Shown here one piece after another: positions 44,734 through 56,591 of a stretch of 64,000 nucleotides of DNA (its first letter is position 1; every line of letters begins with the position of its first letter). A model generated the notes under the pieces. The model did not search any database, had not been told where the DNA came from, and worked only from the letters and a program-made list of their open reading frames with translations. Made by a program: the position numbers and the translations under genes. Source of the DNA: Norana najaformis (lineage: Eukaryota > Annelida > Clitellata > Crassiclitellata > Hormogastridae); the NCBI GenBank assembly GCA_964023275.1, contig OZ029927.1, positions 15,835,452 to 15,899,451 of the forward strand, read 5' to 3'.

Positions 44734-45025
44734 ATATTTTACTGGCCTATTATACTTGATATGTTCTACATATTAGCCTATGTTATATTGTTACATAATA
44801 TAACTTAGACATAACATATTACACGCTATGCTTGCAAACTAGCATTATAAACAACTACACAATTGCACAAGCCTACGCTGTTGACACTGGGAGGTAATCT
44901 ATATATTTGTGTAACTGTTAATGAGGCCTATTTGTGCATTTCTCTTCATTACGCGGCTATTTCTATGTTTTCCTCCGGATTAAACCTTTTTCTAGTTGTT
45001 GATGCTGATGTAATTGTTATTTCTG

Positions 45026-46054
45026 ATGTCATTGTTATTGTTATCCGTATTATTGTTAGTTATAGTATCAGTATTAGTATTGTTATTCCGTTTAGCCATC
45101 TGTGGAGTCATGAGCATTAGGCACATCTGTGCATTTGCATACATTATGGCCATCTCTGCATCTGTGTGTACATTTCGCTTATCTATGGATGTTGACGCTG
45201 ATAAGTGTCACGCGCATGCGCCCGATGAGCACTCGTCAGCGCGCATGCGTGAATGTGAGAGTGTGCGTTTGGTCGACAAGTACCTAAACCTTGATCCTGC
45301 AAATGACCGAGGCCAGCGTATTGATCATGCAAATGACCAAGGCCTGTGCACTGATTATGCTCATGACCAAGGCCTGCGCATTGATCATGTAAATAGCCAA
45401 GGCCTGCGCATTGATTATGCTCATGACCAAGGCCTGCGCATTGATCATATAAATGACCAAGGCCTGCGCATTGAGCATGCAAATAGCCAAGGCCTGCGCA
45501 CTGATTATGCTCATGACCAAGACCTGCTCATTGATCATATAAATGACCAAGGCCTGCGCATTGAGCATGCGAATGACCAAGGCCTGCGCATTGAGCATGC
45601 AAATAGCCAAGGCCTGCGCACCGATTATGCTCATGACCAAGACCTGCGCATTGATCATATAAATGACCAAGGCCTGCGCATTGAGCATGCGAATGACCAA
45701 GGCCTGCGCATTGAGCATGCAAATAGCCAAGGCCTGCGCACCGATTATGATCATGACCAAGACCTGCTCATTGATCATATAAATGACCAAGGCCTGCGCA
45801 TTGAGCATGCAAATAGCCAAGGCCTGCGCATTGATCATGTAAATAGCCAAGGCCTGCGCATTGATTATGCTCATGACCAAGGCCTGCGCATTGATCATAT
45901 AAATGACCAAGGCCTGCGCATTGATGATGTAAATAGCCAAGGCCTGCGCACCGATTATGCTCATGACCAAGGCCTGCGCATTGATCATATAAATGACCAA
46001 GGCCTGCGCATTGAGCATGCAAATAGCCAAAGCCTGAGCAGTAGTCAATCGTAG
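45026..46054 (+). CDS. Questionable ORF across the 30-bp minisatellite
   Basis: From ATG at 45026 a 342-codon frame runs to TAG. It begins with a hydrophobic stretch (MSLLLLSVLLLVIVSVLVLL), built partly from (TTATTG)-like repeats, then about 25 decapeptide repeats such as HDQGLRIDHI, NDQGLRIEHA and NSQGLRTDYA. The opposite strand is also open for 267 codons, as expected for a stop-free repeat unit divisible by three. The perfect maintenance of 30-bp length could reflect coding constraint or recent amplification. No family recognised, and I consider a real protein unlikely. Confidence 0.2.
   Translation: MSLLLLSVLLLVIVSVLVLLFRLAICGVMSIRHICAFAYIMAISASVCTFRLSMDVDADKCHAHAPDEHSSARMRECESVRLVDKYLNLDPANDRGQRIDHANDQGLCTDYAHDQGLRIDHVNSQGLRIDYAHDQGLRIDHINDQGLRIEHANSQGLRTDYAHDQDLLIDHINDQGLRIEHANDQGLRIEHANSQGLRTDYAHDQDLRIDHINDQGLRIEHANDQGLRIEHANSQGLRTDYDHDQDLLIDHINDQGLRIEHANSQGLRIDHVNSQGLRIDYAHDQGLRIDHINDQGLRIDDVNSQGLRTDYAHDQGLRIDHINDQGLRIEHANSQSLSSSQS
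45301..46050. repeat. 30-bp minisatellite, 25 units, no indels
   Basis: Units start every 30 bp from 45301 without any length change. Core: aatgaccaaggcctgcgca followed by a variable end (ttgatcatat, ttgagcatgc, ctgattatgc). Three main unit types alternate, giving a 90-bp higher-order order with some 120-bp variants (45511-45630 repeated at 45631-45750). Each unit contains the palindromes AGGCCT and TGCGCA. Confidence 0.97.
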
Positions 46055-46449
46055 GCCTAACCACAGCGTCATTACAAACTGCCCCACCCTAAAATTTTAT
46101 TACAGCTGAAGGTTAGAAGTTCTTAATATCGAACAAGGCTAAAATCCTACTTGTATTCCTCTTCTTACTCCTCACGGCCGGGCTGGCTGACCAGCTGTGA
46201 CCTCAACGACCCTTCCACTGACCTTCAGTTGACCTATAGTCCAGATTCTGCCGGACGACAGAAGATCGACGATTCCGTCTCTTCCGAAGCACGTCGTCAT
46301 ATGACGATGACGATGACTATGACGATGGCGAGTCACATTAGAAGCTATTCGTGAGGCTAGATCTTCCCCGAAGGAGAAGGCCAAGTCCGGGATGCTTCCC
46401 ATTCCGTCGTCTGCCTCCCATGGCCTCTTTCTCCGTCCCTTTCAAAACG

Positions 46450-46625
46450 AACAGTCCGTTCGTCCGTCCGCCCATCCATCCATCCATCCATCTATTTGGT
46501 CTGTCCATCCATGCAGCCAGCCATCCCTTTCAAAACGAATCTTCCGTCCATCAGTCTATCCATCCATCCATTTAGTCCGTCCGTCCGTCCGTCCGTCCGT
46601 CCGTCCGTCCGTCCGTCCGTCCATC
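46450..46625. repeat. (CCAT/CCGT)n microsatellite
   Basis: ccatccatccatccat and gtccgtccgtccgtccgtccg arrays that produce PSVRPSVRP-type spurious frames. Confidence 0.9.
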
Positions 46626-47030
46626 CGTCCTTTGTCGTACACAATCGCAGTCGATACGAGCCGCAATCGCTGCGAAAGATCCGTCATCAAAGGCTGCCGC
46701 CGCCTTCGTCGCTGCGGAGGCGACCTGTTGCTGCTGCTGCTGGTGGTGACGGTGACGATGGAGACGGTACCAACCAGATGCACCTGCCCACGGAGGATGT
46801 GGCGGCCGACGCTGTCTCCGGTCTACGCGGCTCGCTGGGCCTCATGCGCTGGCGATGGCCGGGGATGGACGACCGGAGGAGGGAAGGAAGGATAGGGAGA
46901 ACGGACGCGGGGATCGTCGAGCCGCGGAGGCTGCTGCGGAGGCTGAGGGTGAACGAGTGGGAGAGGGAGGATGAGGACGACGCTCGGTGGGTCGATCGTT
47001 CGGTCGGTCGGTCGATCGGAGGCAGAGGGA
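46626..47030. other. CpG-rich low-complexity block
   Basis: GC- and CpG-rich text (gccgccgccttcgtcgctgcggagg ... ggtcggtcggtcgatcgg) with long open frames on both strands. No frame shows a domain. It may be a CpG island or an eroded repeat. A (CTG)n core is at 46.73 kb. Confidence 0.4.
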
Positions 47031-47099
47031 GAATCGTTTCCACATATGTGGTATTGATCAACGACGTCGACAAATCCAATCGATTGCATATCATTCCAC

Positions 47100-47470
47100 G
47101 ACTGAGGAAGACGACGAGGAATGACAAAAAGGATGATTGAAGGAAAGGAGGAGGAGGACGACGACTGAGAAGGAGGAGGAATGAGAAAAAGGAGGAATGA
47201 AGGAAAGGAGGAGAAGGACGAGGAGGACGAATGATGAGGAAAGAAGAATAAGAAGCAGAGGAATTAGGAGGAATCACAAAAAGGAGCAATGAAGGAAAGG
47301 AGGACGAATGAGGAGTAAAGAATGAGAATAGGAGGAATGAGGAAGAGGACGAATGAGGAGGAGGCTAAATGAAGCGGAGGGTGAGAAGGAATTTAAAGGA
47401 GGAGAAAAAGAGGAATAAGGAACAAGGCAGACGAAGGTGCCGAAGAGTAGGAATGAAGTAGAGGAGGACG
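47100..47470. repeat. AGG-rich degenerate repeat
   Basis: gaaggaaaggaggaggaggac and aatgagaaaaaggaggaatgaagg recur about six times with variation. Confidence 0.7.
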
Positions 47471-49560
47471 AATTACTAAAAATTAGTAGAACTCACCGCT
47501 ACAATTTTCCTCTTGCTAGTAGCCGAAATATAATATTAATAGCACGAAGCTAAAATTGTACGCTTTGCTAATCTGAATCTCTTCTGGAGATTAAGCGTAA
47601 TCAAATAAATACTTTTGAGATAAAAGTACCCACAGTTTGATAACGATTACGAATTTGTAGCAGATGGAGGCCAAATGTACAAGAACCATTTTGTGTCATA
47701 GATGGAGTTGACTAAACATTCTTTGTATAAGTTAGTAGGCAAGCAAACCAGATGGAGGCATAAACTATTTAAATTATTTTTTGAACAGTTTATTGAACAC
47801 CACAAAAGAGAAACAATTGATATTATAGTCACTCAAAGAGAGAGAAAAAATCATTAATAGGCATCCAAAGGTGAGACCAAAAGGACACTATGTCCCGCTA
47901 ACAGGGTCACCTAATTTCTTACACAAATTTCAAGACAGTACGTTTAACATGTTACCCTTTTCATCAGTTTTTATTATTTAAATTATCATTTAAAATTTAT
48001 GTTCTAAATTTTACATATTTAGATTTTAAATCCAGGGGCAAGTGTCCTCTTACGCCAACATGCGGAATGCAAAACATCATGAGTCCACAAAAGTAAACAA
48101 GAAACACAGCAGACTACAGACAACGGGCAAAATCGGCGCTAAAGAAATTGGGTTTACAATTGCGATTGCATCGTAGCTGGGAACCTATCCACAACGTATA
48201 ATGGCTCAACAGAAGTTTCAAACGTAAACTAAACAGTAAACAAAAAGCAGATTAAAAAACTAATAGATTGGTTGTTTCATTTTTGTGCTCTTCGGCATAA
48301 CTCAGCAGAACAATACACTTTCAGCTAATCGTCCATAAACGACGCCCGCAAAGAGGGAGAAGGGAAGGATTTAACAAATGCGGACAAGAAGGGAAGAGAC
48401 TGTGCCCAATACGGACGTCCGCATCTAAATTTGGAACATGGTTGTTTCAGTACAACGGGGTTAAAGTGTTCCCTGCACGAAGAAATGCGGTTTTCTTTAA
48501 GAACATTCTATGCTTTAAGTATCAATTTTAGTGGGACAGCACAGTCTCTGCTGCGTCGGATCTAATTAGCGTTCCTTTGCTGGACGCGGCAGTATCACAG
48601 TACCCCCACCCAAAGCACAGTCAGCCCTGCGCAAGCTGCAGGATATCCTAATTTAGGCCTCATACTACGTTGGAGTGCGGACTTTTACAGAGGGAATGGA
48701 GAGTGTCACAAACTGGTGTCTCCAAGACACGTGTCCTTGTTAACAGTGTGAACGTGGTTTGAGAGAGAAGGTTCTGGATCGAATGAAGGCGTGGTTAAGG
48801 TACAAGAAGGTTATCGCTAGAAGGGTAGGCCTATTAGAGTCAAAGGGAGACTAAATGAGTGAAAGGAGGGAACTCAGGGAACAGAAGAGCGAGATTTTGA
48901 AGGAAGGGAGACGAATGAGATACTCGAGCTGATGTGAATTTAGAACGAAATGCTTACACTATATTAGTGTACAGAAAGTTTTTGTTGAATAAAAGGTTGA
49001 ATTGAAGAACTTGGATTTAACAGGTCGGGTAAAGCCACATGCAGACAACGGGAGGAAGGGTCCAAAGTAAGTCATTTTTGCGAACGGCGTTTATGAACCA
49101 AACCTTTTTTTACTCAAAGCCCAATGTCCAATAACAGATGTTTCATCTCTCTCCGTGGTAGATGAGCTTTTCAACTGAAGTCAAGCAGAGAACCGATGGA
49201 ATGCAAAGGCTTTGTTTGGCTAAGATATCCAAGGCTACAGAGTTGCGAATATATCAAGGGAATATCAAGTCCACCCAGATTCACCTTCGAGGTCAAGGAG
49301 TCAGCCATGTGGACTCCATTTCCGATACCCTGTATGTTTTTCGTTTTAGTTATCTGTTCGTTAGCTTTATTTTCTCAGCTTTCTGAAGTTTCAATCCATT
49401 TCTAAGATATCACTTTTCTGCTGTACTTCTGCAGTATATGGGAAGGGCCAGGGCAGTCTGACACGGGAACCGAATTTTTCAGCGGAGGGGCAAATCGCTG
49501 ACAGGTCAGACACATCATTCGTTATTATCCGTAATCTCCCCTCAAAAAACAAAACTAAGG
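47471..49560. other. Spacer left of the brat 3' end
   Basis: No gene recognised. Contains a repeat fragment at 48.45-48.53 kb shared with 43.63-43.71 kb and a lacttgcgattgc-type LINE-tail-like stretch at 48.15 kb (gggtttacaattgcgattgc). Confidence 0.45.
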
Positions 49561-49564
49561 CACT

Positions 49565-52500
49565 TTGCAACAAACGCTGATTTATTAAATTTTATTAAAC
49601 GCAAAAATACATTTCAAAGTCAGCAGAGACGAGATTTTACGAGAACTCAACATTTGATGGAACAAACAGCAGTAGGCGATGCAACGAATAATCCCCGATC
49701 AACAATTTTCGGTCGCCCCATATAGCTAATTCGGCACATCGGCCTCGTCCAATGGAATTACATCGTCCTTTGTAAAAGGGCCGAATAATTTACAATTCCC
49801 ATTTTAATTTCAGAAAAACATACAGAAAGTTGCGGAAGACAGCAATCTCTTTATGGAACTGTTATCCAAGTGGAAAATTCGCTGCCACCATTTTAGATTA
49901 CACTGAGCGCAGATAAACGGTAACTTACTGAGCGATGAATGTACCTATTAAATGATACCCTTTCAAACACACAAACGCTGTTTGGCGCTACAGACGTATC
50001 CAGGTCTAGTGTGGCCTTGGGTTGGTTGCCTTTCGGCTATCACCAGCCTTTCCCCATTTGTGAAGGCTGGGTTGACACACCACAGTGGTTCTTGGCTCAG
50101 TGCAGTGACCACGACACATTCCAGTAAATTTGCAACTCCGATAATCAAATACAATTCAGACATTGGCATCAAACCCCAATGTATAACTTCAAATTTCGGG
50201 CCCTTCGAAGATGACTGAAGAAGGGCCCTTTTCGCACTTTTCACCCTCTGAGCGGCCTCCCTCAGTTGTGAGCCTTGCAGGCACATAGTTACACTACTGA
50301 CCAGTCCCATCTTTTAAACTTTTTGCCTGCAATAAACGACTTAAACAGAACCTTTCAGAATCAAAGACAAAACTGGAAAATATTGCTACTTTGAGAATTC
50401 ACTTCTCTAAACACTTACAAACAAGACGAATAGAAATGCTTGCCGAACTTTTCGCAGAACAAGGATCAGACAGCCAAACTGTTTGAAGCTGACATAAGGT
50501 GTGGCGGGGAAAAGTCTACATATCTTAAATCTTAATTATAATCCAAAACACACAAACAATGTAAACTTACTTCTAACCGACATTAATAATAAAAATAATA
50601 ATGCAACAATACCTCAGTTCTAACGATGATGATGACACTGTATTAGCTAAAGTCCTAACAACGAAATGGTGCCAAAAGAAACCATGTCAAATGCAATATC
50701 GTTAAATCACCTGCAAACTATCTACTCAAATAAGCAACTTGCAGAAGCAAGCTTCTTCTCCAGGCATTACTGACTTATGGTAACTCACAGTGACCAACAA
50801 AGGTTCTGTTTCTGAAACACAATTCTTACCAACTGTAAACTAAACACAAGACTTCTGGCCCAACTTTAAAATGCTGGCATAAGAAAATCGGTCAAAAAAG
50901 TAAACGACTGCACAAGATTTCTGCAAGGATGGACGACAACACTGAAGCAGAAAGGCATGACTTGTATATTTCTAGAACACTGAGGAACACGTGAAATTGA
51001 CTGCAACAAAGTCTCACGAAACAGAATGCCAAAGGCCACACGCACTACCGCTTCCAATCAAATGGCACCATTCCACAAAGCATTATGCATGATAAACGAA
51101 GAAAAACTGCGAGAAAAATGAGTTTTCAGCAAACTATCACAAAATAGGAATATAAGCTTAAACGACAGTTTCAAACAACAACTGCTAATACTACTCTTGA
51201 AAACAATCAAAAAACTGTCCACATCTCCAACAATCCTGCACTTCAAACTCTTTTTCCGTCAGTGAAACACAAATCTCCCTCGGCTTTTCCTTCTATCAAA
51301 ATCCGTGACGAAACAAGATAGCGTCTTTAGTACTATAAATATCACCATCCACTACTCCAGACACAGACCTGTAATTCTTCTGAGATGTTTTCACAAGACC
51401 CGTCAAATCGACTCGTGTTTAGTTCCTGGGCATGCGACCAATGGCAACTTTCCTTGGATTAAATGCCAGCATCAGTGGCACTACAGCTTTCCAATGCGAA
51501 GTTGAAAATCGTGATCCGACAGCAACAAAACTCATGATACCAGACAACGGGAACCGGCGAACCCGAATGAAGCCGACAGGTAACAGTTGTGATCAATAGA
51601 AAAACAATCAACACGGTTGAAAAAAGTGATCGCCAAACGTAGAAAAGTACGAAATGCACGTGCTTTCTCTTGCATAAAAACATGATGCTGATTACAAATA
51701 CAGTACACTGATTCCCATAAGGCTAATTAACCATAGAATACAGATGAAGCACGATGTCCGAACTAACATCAGCATAGCAACAATATAAGCAGCACATCTA
51801 ACATAACACAAAAGTCACAGAAAGCTACATCAGCATACTCACACTTAATTTGTGAAACGGTCGAATGTTCTGGCCTATAACATGTGCTGCACCACATTTA
51901 GATAAAAGTCGAGCCACACATTAATCTCAATGTTAGCCTTTTCTGCGCGATGCGGCTCTGACTTTTGCAATAAACATGGTGGAGTGTCGAACAACTAGCT
52001 CTGACTATAACTCGTACAGCTGAAGCGACTAGGCACAGTTAAATGTGACTACTAATCACCTGATCACGGAAACAACACTCGCAGTTGAGGTGAATAGTGT
52101 GCTCTTACCAATCACTCCACTCCTTGCAACACCTGACTGTGCTACTACATGGAAAGTGTAGATTTCAGTCACAACATTTACATCTACTAAACTGCCTGTG
52201 AAACTTACATGCACTGACATCTGAAACAAATTCGATCAACTCCTTTCATCTCACGCACCAGTCTGAGATTCTAAAATAACGCCAACACGACCCTGCAGAC
52301 GATCACAACACACCATTACCGCTAGCCGCAACAAAAAGAGAAATTTCCAGTGGACAAGATTTTAACAGTTTTAATTTCAGCGCACAAAACTGTACGTTTC
52401 CATCTTTTCCATATTTATCCTCAAACAAATAAAAGTCTTCATATTCTTCTCAAATTTGTTACAAAGGCCAAACATATTTTACTACTTCGCAGATCGACAA

Positions 52501-55500
52501 AAACGTAAAACAAACCCAAAGTTTATTAATTTCAGACAACTGATAATCAGCAACCATCGTGACAGAGAATAATTGTATTTTAAAACAACCTTACAGAACA
52601 AAACATACGAATACCAGTAGAAAAAAAACCGCAACTGGTAAATAACCAAAACAAGTTCAATACTGACGAAAAGGTTGCAACTAATGCCTACAAAATATTT
52701 CCATGCTACCCAGCAATGGCCAGGAACCCCAAACCATTCGTAGGACTTCTTTACCTTGCCGTACTACAAGCGTCCCAAAATCCAGCACCGAGCCGGCACA
52801 TTTTGCATATTTTTTCTTTAAAAAATATTCTAAAACCAGTCCTATTAGTAACAGTAATTAACTAGAGAAAGAGGTAATTTAAAAGATGCCAATTCTAAAA
52901 TATAACAACCCGAACAATGACTCCATTGCCCTAACAGGTAGCCTACCACCAGAAGCCAGTAAAACCAGACAGCAATGTGCATAGGTGAAACGCGATGACA
53001 GCGCCCCAAGGTTTGAGAGCATTCTGTAAAACCACAGCAGATGGAATGTATAAAAATAAATCAACAAGACACCCACCCCTCACAGCCTACCTTCTGTTAA
53101 ATACCCAGAAACACACATAACCCAAACTGAGTAACAAAGAAAAAGAGTCCAAGATAAGTGACCTGACTGCCATCCACAAACACAATTTCGCCCATCACGA
53201 CCAGGTATTTTCCAGTATGTTGACACCTGGAAAAATCTCATCGACAAACTAACTGGCAAGAAAGTCAAACTGCTGAGAAACTGGGAGCGCCCAATTCCAC
53301 CACTACAAAAAATTTTGATTCACCATAATGAGTATTCTAAGAGCGTTTCGACCACAATCACAATTCTGAAACATTAGCAATTCCTAGCAATTACCGGTCC
53401 CACACAAAACAAATAAGGACTTTGCTTTAGGTTTCATTGTATAAAAGGCTTCTTTGTATAAGCTTTCAGAAGCAAAAAAGCCTCCATTATCAACCGTGAG
53501 CCACTAGTTCAACCCCCTCCCTGCCTTCCTTCATCCGTGGTAATTTACTAAGAATGGCATTGCTTCAATCTCCCCCTAACCTGTAACAAGCACAGAAAAA
53601 CAAGATGGCATATTACAGCTAAACGCATCTCGTAGAAAAATGCAGAAAAAACGGTCTTCAAAGCGATATGTTCCGACCACGACACATAAACCTTTGCAAA
53701 CTCATCAACAATCAACGCATTGAGCTCAGCGAAAACTAAACCGAAGTGGCAAAAGCTGCAACTGACAAGCACAAAAGGCAGACAAACTACAGACAGAACA
53801 TGCTACACTGAAATACTCTTCGACACTAGTAAATTGCTGACTGGCTTGCATAAGTTTTAGCATCTCTCGTCCTTGAACTGACTTTGGTGTCTTAAGATTC
53901 ACCCATTATTACCCTTGCAGACAATCGTAAAAGGACAGACATGCTTCTGTAGCTTCTGGTAGTCACCAGATGGCGGATAAAGCTAAAACTGAGCTCACGC
54001 TCAGGGAACGTCTTGCCCGATACATTGTAGGCTAACATTTTAAGAAACTATAACAAATTACACATCGCAAAAACCTGACTGTAACTGTGCTAATCAACTT
54101 TCTAAACAAAACACGTAACTTGGTTCTCAAATCTCTTAACAACATTAGACAATTATAAAAACGTTTTCATGTTCGAACAAATGACAAATACAGCACCAAA
54201 AGCTTGCGCACCAAAATAACTCGACAACCTGTCAAACGCTTGCATTAACCTTTGATGAGTAAAATTTGGCTTTGTTACAGCGCTTCAAATCTTCATAGCC
54301 TGAAAATATCAGTCCTCCTGCAACCAGAATTTTAGTTTCCAAACCTGTAACCCCAATTTCTCATAATGTTTAGATCACTTAGTCTAACGAGTCAAACAAA
54401 ACCTCCCAACTGCTTTTTACGGCTCGATTTTGGCCATCACAAATGAACCAGCCCCCAGCCTTGACCAGAAAGAACACCAGAAAACATGTTCCAAAATCGG
54501 GCTAATTTTTGTCTGGGCATGTTCATCAATGCAGCAGAAATCACCAAATGTTTATTGATAAACAGCAGGGAAAAATAAACTCAACTTCTGGAAGCATCCA
54601 CATATAACACTACACATTTTCTAATAATACCAAACACATTTGTTTGAAAAACCAATACATAGATGTTGAAGATAAAAAACTTTAGCTTAACAGCAACTTT
54701 TTAAATAACAGGTTCTAGAAACATTGCTAACAAGTTATTGAAAATGCAAACCTGCCAGTTAACAGGCTGAAAATATTTATACAAACAAACAAGCAGTTTT
54801 ACCGAACAAGTAAACACAGCGCAATGTAATAAAATATGAAATAAATTACACACATCAGAAACTAGCATAAATTAACTAAGTCACCAAACTTAAAACAAAT
54901 AACGTCAACAGTTTTATTTGTCAATAGTTTGTTCGACAAGTTTTGATTGCATTCTCGTGGTTACTGATTTTAAAAACACAATCAACAAGCCAAGACTGAA
55001 AGTTGCTGATGTTTTTGTCCAAGAATTATTTATAAGTTGTCTAACACATGAATTCATTCCTGTGCATTCTCATACTAAATCTCAAAGCCATATGGAATGC
55101 AGCCAGTTAATACACTACTGTTACAGCCTTCCTTAATAATTTTCCAGACAAAAGTGAAAATATGACTGGTTCCGAACTTCCAGTGTCATCCAGAGGCAGA
55201 GGAAGAGCTGAACATTCAACAGCCAATTAAAAGACTTAGAAACTAATATTCCTAAAACTTATTAACTTATTACTGGTTAACAAAACGGCAACTGTGCACG
55301 TTTCCAATCTTATAACAAAACACGACATTTTTACCCAATGACTGAATTTTAATAGACATTAGTTTAGTTCTTTGATCAATGTACTACGTCAACTACAGAT
55401 CACATTTCTCAAGAAACAGAAGGGAAATATCTTAGTGTCACTTCAATCAGCAAGAGGCAAAGCCGGGCTTTTCAACTTCAGCCATACTTTGTAATTTATC

Positions 55501-56591
55501 CCATTTAGGCAGAGAATGAAACGATCAATTGCAACCATCTAACAAGCCTGCTCCTGCACATCCTGATTATAACTCAACTTCTCAAACAAGAAAGGAAGAT
55601 CAAAAAATTACAAAATAGCATGAAGCAGGCTGATCAGAACCAGTCTTGCCTCTCAACATACCAAGACAGCAAAAATTTCACATAATTCTGTGCAGTAGGA
55701 ACAAAGGAAAATCGTCGTTTCAAACAGCAGCATAAACCAAACAGAAATTAACTCAGGAAACATAATCATTTGAAAATGCAAAAAATGGCCTGAAACCAGA
55801 AACAGAAAACAAAAGCTTTTAAAAAAATAATTTCAAACAAATGTTTGCGTGCACGTGTGCAACTATTCTCCGTGATTCTAGAAACACTGACGACGAGAAG
55901 TTTATTCCCACACACTCGCGAGAGAAGTCTTGCGACAGAAGCAAAAACAGCAAGCCGTAAACTTTACGCAAAAGTGCAGCTCTAAGACCAGAAAAATTAT
56001 GCAGCATATGACATAAACAATGAAATCGTTTAAAACTACACAAAACACAACTCTGCCAAACAAAACGTCTGCACTACGCTACAACAAAACTATTCAACTA
56101 CAAACTACGTGTGCCATCGTTAGAGAAATTTGGCACGGAAAGCAATAACAGCTGTTAAGAAACACAACAGTCAACCTCTAGACTTTCGTAAGTGTTCAAA
56201 TACTAAAACAATTGTAAAAATCCTCCAGAAAATGATTCACAGTATCAATGGCCAAGACACTGGCATTTCGATGTCAACTGAACATCTCATAACAAGGAAT
56301 CAGAAGCTAGTCTTAAACAATCATACTTTTTAAAGAAATTTCTGACAGTACAAAGACTATATTATTCATCTTATTCAAAGCTTGACAGATAACGCATTAA
56401 CAGTTGTCGACGTAAAATTTCGTCACGACACAAAAACGAAACAATATTTCTTCCATTAATATAGAAATAACAAAAGATGTTGGGAAAGATTCTCAGTACG
56501 ACTGCCACTTTTCTGCCCAAGATGACGAAGCCGGAAAGCTGGTAAGACAAAAGTGTACGAATCTTTAACAGCGTTCAGCCGGCACGGTTTT
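49565..56591 (-). other. Inferred ~7-kb 3' UTR of the brat-like gene
   Basis: Directly downstream of the brat stop codon. Over 7 kb the plus strand is persistently richer in A than T and in C than G (transcript U/G-rich). There is no supported coding frame, and microsatellites, SINEs and LINEs common elsewhere are absent. The asymmetry begins near 49.56 kb, where the minus strand carries two AATAAA hexamers (within gtttaataaaatttaataaa, 49579-49600) followed by gcgtttgttgc and ttagttttgttttttg, a U/G-rich downstream element. I infer one very long 3' UTR; a separate noncoding transcript is the alternative. Confidence 0.5.
49579..49600 (-). terminator. Paired poly(A) signals, candidate brat 3' end
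   Basis: On the minus strand gtttAATAAAatttAATAAAtcag, followed within 50 nt by U/G-rich text. The position coincides with the compositional boundary of the region downstream of brat. Confidence 0.5.

Noticed and set aside
45301..46050. Regular 30-bp direct repeats resembling a CRISPR array
   Set aside because: Repeats are contiguous with no unique spacers, in a eukaryotic sequence.
46392..47140. ORFs of 167 and 214 codons starting in CCGT/CCAT repeats
   Set aside because: They begin in microsatellite (PSVRPSVRP) and continue into CpG-rich text in competing frames on both strands. No domain or splice context.
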